In this document: one piece after another, positions 60,471 to 64,000 of the stretch
Numbering within the stretch: the first letter of the stretch is position 1
Layout of the letters: every line of letters starts with the position of its first letter
NCBI GenBank assembly: GCA_002224055.1
Contig: AZLU01000013.1
Location: 252,633 to 316,632 of the forward strand
Reading direction: 5' to 3'
DNA length: 64,000 nt
From: Pezizomycotina sp. ARF18
Taxonomy: Eukaryota; Ascomycota
The notes under the pieces: generated by a model
Told to the model about the DNA's origin: nothing
Seen by the model: the letters and a program-made list of their open reading frames with translations, nothing else
The model's database searches: none
Position numbers and translations under genes: made by a program

Positions 60471-61752
60471 GTCAAGGACCAGCCCCTCCCTGGGATCATC
60501 GACTGCTTCGGCGCCATTGTCGCAACGATGGGGTTTGAACTGTTCGAGTAGCTGCGGTAAGTGCCTACTTTCAATATATTTTTTAAATCCTATCGAATGT
60601 TACAATATCTCTTCACCGTAATTTCACCAGCCTTTTTATCAAATTTCGAGGAAATAAGAAAAATAGCGAAATCGAGAGACGACACCATATCTTAAAAGCT
60701 GGTTCTGCGGGGAGTTTTTATAAACTAAAACTGAGCCGAGGCACAAAAATCTTGAGGGGCGCTAGCTGCGTGGGGTAAAAACGACCACGCAATTTTCTGG
60801 AGAAGACACTAAATGCAGCTCCTCCTTCCTTTCCAACCGACATGGTTTATATTGAAAACTGCATGGTCTAAAAGCAACCAGCAAACCTCCGTCCTCCGTG
60901 AACACGCCACACTTTGTTCGTTCGAGCAGGTGGAAAGGCGGCGTACGGGGGCCAGAGCGGACTTTCTTTTGATATATACCAAAGCTTTGCGTTCTAGTTC
61001 AATAACAGTTGGTCCTCAGTTGATCAAATTGATCAATTGATAACGGACTAACTAACTCCAAAGCTCGACGAGGATCTACAAGGATATAGTAGGAGATTTG
61101 GACTAGACCACAAAGCTTATATTCTGCGGAGTAATTGACTGGATAAAGACATATATAGTAGAATATTTGGATCGTAGACTCTTTCCATCTGGAGAAATAT
61201 CTACGTCAGGCTTGCTTGTTTCCTCAGTGACCAACCACTGTCTCCTCATGCCTGAGAGGTGTTACCAAACGGTGCGTTGTTATATGTAATTTGGGTGGAA
61301 GCAAACGAAAATTCAATTAAAAATCAGCTCAGTCCGCCAAATTTTTTTTTTTTTTTTTTTTTTCCCTTGTTATCATGATAAATCAATGAACGCGTTCGGT
61401 CGCGTCCCACCGCAAAGAAAAAGAAAAAGAAAGAGAAAAAGAAAAAAAATTCAATTTAAATTAAACTGTCTACTTAGCTCTCACAGAAATTCTCTCTCCC
61501 TCCCCTCTCTAAGCACTGAAGACCTAATTATTTTCAATCCCTAAACAACGAAAGAAGTTAAAGACCATAGAACCTATAGCTTCGAAAGGTCTTTTCTCTA
61601 TTTGTGACTCTCATCTTTCCTTTTCTTTTTTGCCTCTTAAGTCTATCTTGAACATAAGGAAGCTTTCAGAACCTCAGCGTAATAACAACCGTCGAACGAG
61701 CCGGTACCGAACAACCACAACCACAAAATAACAACAGCAATAGAACCCGAGC
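60471..61752. other. Divergent promoter region between the SDR and RPA1 genes
   Basis: Both neighbours start here in opposite directions. It contains a T run at about 61341-61363, purine repeats (AAAGAAAAAG) at 61418-61448 and a pyrimidine-rich segment before the RPA1 start, as expected of a leader. Positions 61040-61160 are TpA-rich. No coding signal is seen. Confidence 0.45.
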
Positions 61753-64000
61753 ATGGCGGACATGATCAGCGTCGGTGGCCTGCGTGCCATCTTTGCGGAG
61801 GACCAACGGGCGAGGGACCAGTTCCCCAACCCTATATTCCAGGTCCTTCAAAAGAAGCTCATAAACCCGCAGGCTGGAGCTCCGGAGAGGTGGAGAATAG
61901 TGTTCTCCGATACCGAGAATTATGTCCAGAGCATGCTTGCCACCCGTGAGTATAGAAAGATCCGAGAGGCTATGACATCTTCATATTCCTAATAAACTGT
62001 ACTTGTCCGCTAAATATACGTTTTTCTTGTGCGATTTTACAGAGCATAATCACATCGCCGCCTCGAATGCGCTACAAAAGGGTTGCTTCGTGAAGCTGAC
62101 GGAGTACATCACGAACCAAGTCAAGGATAAAAAGTCAGGAGCACAGTTCTCTTCCTTCCCCTTCCCCTCTTGGCCATATATTCAGCAAGCTAATATTCTA
62201 CTATCATGAAGGATCCTCATCGTCCTGAACCTCGAGGTGATGGAAGAGCTGGGAGTACAGGAAAAGATCGGAGATCCTCAGCAGTTACCGAACCCAGGCG
62301 ACGCACCCGCCGCACTGCAGAACCAGGCCCACAGCAGAACAACGCAGCTTCCGCGAGCAACTTCTACGGGAATAAACAAGCGCAGGGTGGCGGAGCGCAG
62401 CAGCCCCCAAGGCAGGCTCAGAGGCCGTAGGCGATCCCTTCTAATTCAATTACTCACATTTGCTATCTGTCCATTTTTATTGATTCATATATTCTACTCG
62501 TTTATAGTTCTGGACAAGGTCGCGGTGGCGTCAGCGGGAACAAGAGCAACGTCGTGATTTCCCCAATCGAGAGCTTGTCGCCGTACCAGAACAAGTGGAC
62601 CATCAAAGCCCGCTGCACCCTCAAGTCGGAAATCAAAACCTGGCAGAACCAACGAGGAGAGGGCAAGCTATTCAGCGTCAATTTGCTCGATCAGACCGGT
62701 GAGATAAAGGCGACCGGTTTCAACGACCAGTGCGATCAACTGTACGACGTTTTCCAGGAAGGCTCCGTGTACTACATTTCGAAATGTCGGGTCAACATGG
62801 CCAAGAAGCAGTTCTCGAACTTGGATAACGATTACGAGTTGACCTTCGAGAGGGATAGTGAGGTTGAAGTCGTAAGTGATGAAGTATTCATATTACATGC
62901 CAAGCTGCCCTCCGGTTCTAATTCGCGAATTCCCATGTGGCAAAATAGTGTGAGGATACCGATGCTATCCCCAAACCCAAGTTCAATATCGTGACTTTGC
63001 AGGACCTACAAAGCACTGAACCCAACGCTCTCATCGACGTCCTCGGTGTCCTACAGGAAGTTGGAGAACATGCGGAGATTATGTCTAAAACCACCAATAA
63101 GCCTTTCTCCAAGCGTGAGCTCACCTTGGTGGACAATACGGCTATCAGGTCCGACTGACGCTCTGGGGCAAGCAAGCCCAAAGCTCGAAACACCGGTAGA
63201 GTCGGTGCTAGCGTTCAAAGGCGTGAAAGTTTCGGACTTTGGCGGCCGCTCCCTCAGCGCCGTCGGCACGAGCACCATGTCGATCGATCCGGATATCGAC
63301 GAGGCTCACCGTCTCAAGGGCTGGTACGAAGCTGAAGGTCGCGGCGGCCATTACGTCACGCATCAAGGGATGGAGGCTCCATGGGAGCTGCAGCTGGAAG
63401 GACCGATGTGTTCAAAACTATAAGGCAGGCTAAGGACGAGGGCCTGGGTATGACCGAAAAGACCGATTACTTTTCTGTCCGTGCTACGATTGTCTACATT
63501 AAGCAGGAAAGCATAAGCTACCCATCTTGCCGAAGTCCGGAATGCAACAAGAAGGTCACCGAGACGGGTACTGGCTGGCATTGTGAGAAGTGCTCGATCG
63601 AGCATGAGAGACCGGAATATCGTTATATGTCAGTATACATGGAAACACAATCACCGCTAATTCCCTTCTTCCCTCCTTGTCTTTCTTTTCTTTCTTTTTT
63701 CTCTTTTATGATAACTAACCATTCCGACTCTTTAGCATGACTATCTCGGTCAATGACGCCACCGATCAATGCTGGTTCAGTGTCTTCGATGATGTTGGTA
63801 GGCTCATCATGGGCAAAAAGTGCCGATGAGCTCAAGGAACTTCAAGTACTTACTCCCCATTTTCCGTTCCTTTACGTATAAATTGATTGTTACATGCTAT
63901 GGATTCATTTACTGACTTACATCGTTGCAAAACTAATAGGAAACGGATGATAAAGCTTATGAGAGTGCTTCAACAAGGCCAACACCCAGACCTTCAACTT
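61753..64000 (+). CDS. RFA1: Replication protein A large subunit (RPA1/RFA1), right end cut by window
   Basis: The large subunit of the heterotrimeric ssDNA-binding complex used in replication, repair and recombination. The N-terminal OB fold (DBD-F) starts [14 protein letters not shown] and includes [12 protein letters not shown] and [18 protein letters not shown]. The linker has [22 protein letters not shown] is [19 protein letters not shown] plus [24 protein letters not shown] contains [20 protein letters not shown] and [14 protein letters not shown] has the zinc ribbon [20 protein letters not shown] followed by EKC. Exon 1 is 61753-61945, exon 2 62043-62133 and exon 3 starts at 62212. The second intron appears to use a GTCAGG donor. 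Frame changes occur near 62325 and 63145 ([10 protein letters not shown] expected). The last residues in the window are ANTQTFNF, within DBD-C, so roughly the last 80-100 residues lie outside. Confidence 0.95.

Noticed and set aside
6091-64000. Programmed ribosomal frameshifting as the cause of the many frame breaks
   Set aside because: The breaks occur at unrelated short runs without a common slippery motif, and several lie close together in one gene, which fits sequencing or assembly error better.

Overview
The window looks like nuclear DNA of a filamentous ascomycete fungus (Pezizomycotina). The evidence is the gene set: a hexokinase whose first exon encodes the RQPPSRKGS leader typical of these fungi, a GPI-anchored Crh-type cell-wall transglycosylase, a dienelactone hydrolase and a PsuG/PfkB pseudouridine module. 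Introns are short, with GT..AG ends and CTGAC/CTAAC-like branch sites. Coding DNA is clearly richer in G+C than the A/T-rich spacers, which carry many long A or T runs. The exact genus cannot be read from the sequence.

Layout. Positions 1-5.3 kb hold two unrecognised plus-strand genes. At 6.1-8.2 kb (minus) lies AIP1, an actin-filament disassembly cofactor. After a TpA-rich spacer come an unrecognised plus-strand gene (10.1-11.1 kb), RNase H2 subunit A (11.5-12.4 kb, plus) and a dienelactone hydrolase family gene (12.9-14.1 kb, plus). Hexokinase (14.4-16.3 kb) and an aldo-keto reductase (17.4-18.8 kb) are on the minus strand. From 18.8 to 40.2 kb there is a 21-kb stretch with no recognisable gene. 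It contains homopolymer runs, low-complexity tracts and one promoter-like segment with a small ORF near 29.1 kb.

The right half is gene-dense again: splicing factor SF3B6/p14 (40.2-41.6, minus), ribophorin I/OST1 (42.7-44.4, minus), pseudouridine-5'-phosphate glycosidase (45.0-47.0, plus) followed by a PfkB-family kinase (47.4-49.1, plus), the Fe-S scaffold ISU1 (50.0-50.6, minus), an unrecognised gene (52.8-54.2, plus) preceded by a tandemly duplicated block, a Crh-family wall enzyme (55.0-56.7, minus), a membrane-anchored short-chain dehydrogenase (59.1-60.5, minus) and RPA1, the large subunit of the ssDNA-binding complex RPA (61.8 to the right edge, plus, truncated by the window).

Most are single-copy housekeeping genes with no operon-like logic. 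The one functional neighbourhood is the glycosidase plus kinase pair, which together catabolise pseudouridine. Nearly every conserved gene needs one or more single-base insertions to restore its frame, almost always in a short run of identical bases. I read this as sequencing or assembly error rather than gene death. All coordinates below are therefore gene extents including introns, not uninterrupted reading frames. I found no clearly new biological system and no recognisable virus-derived element.
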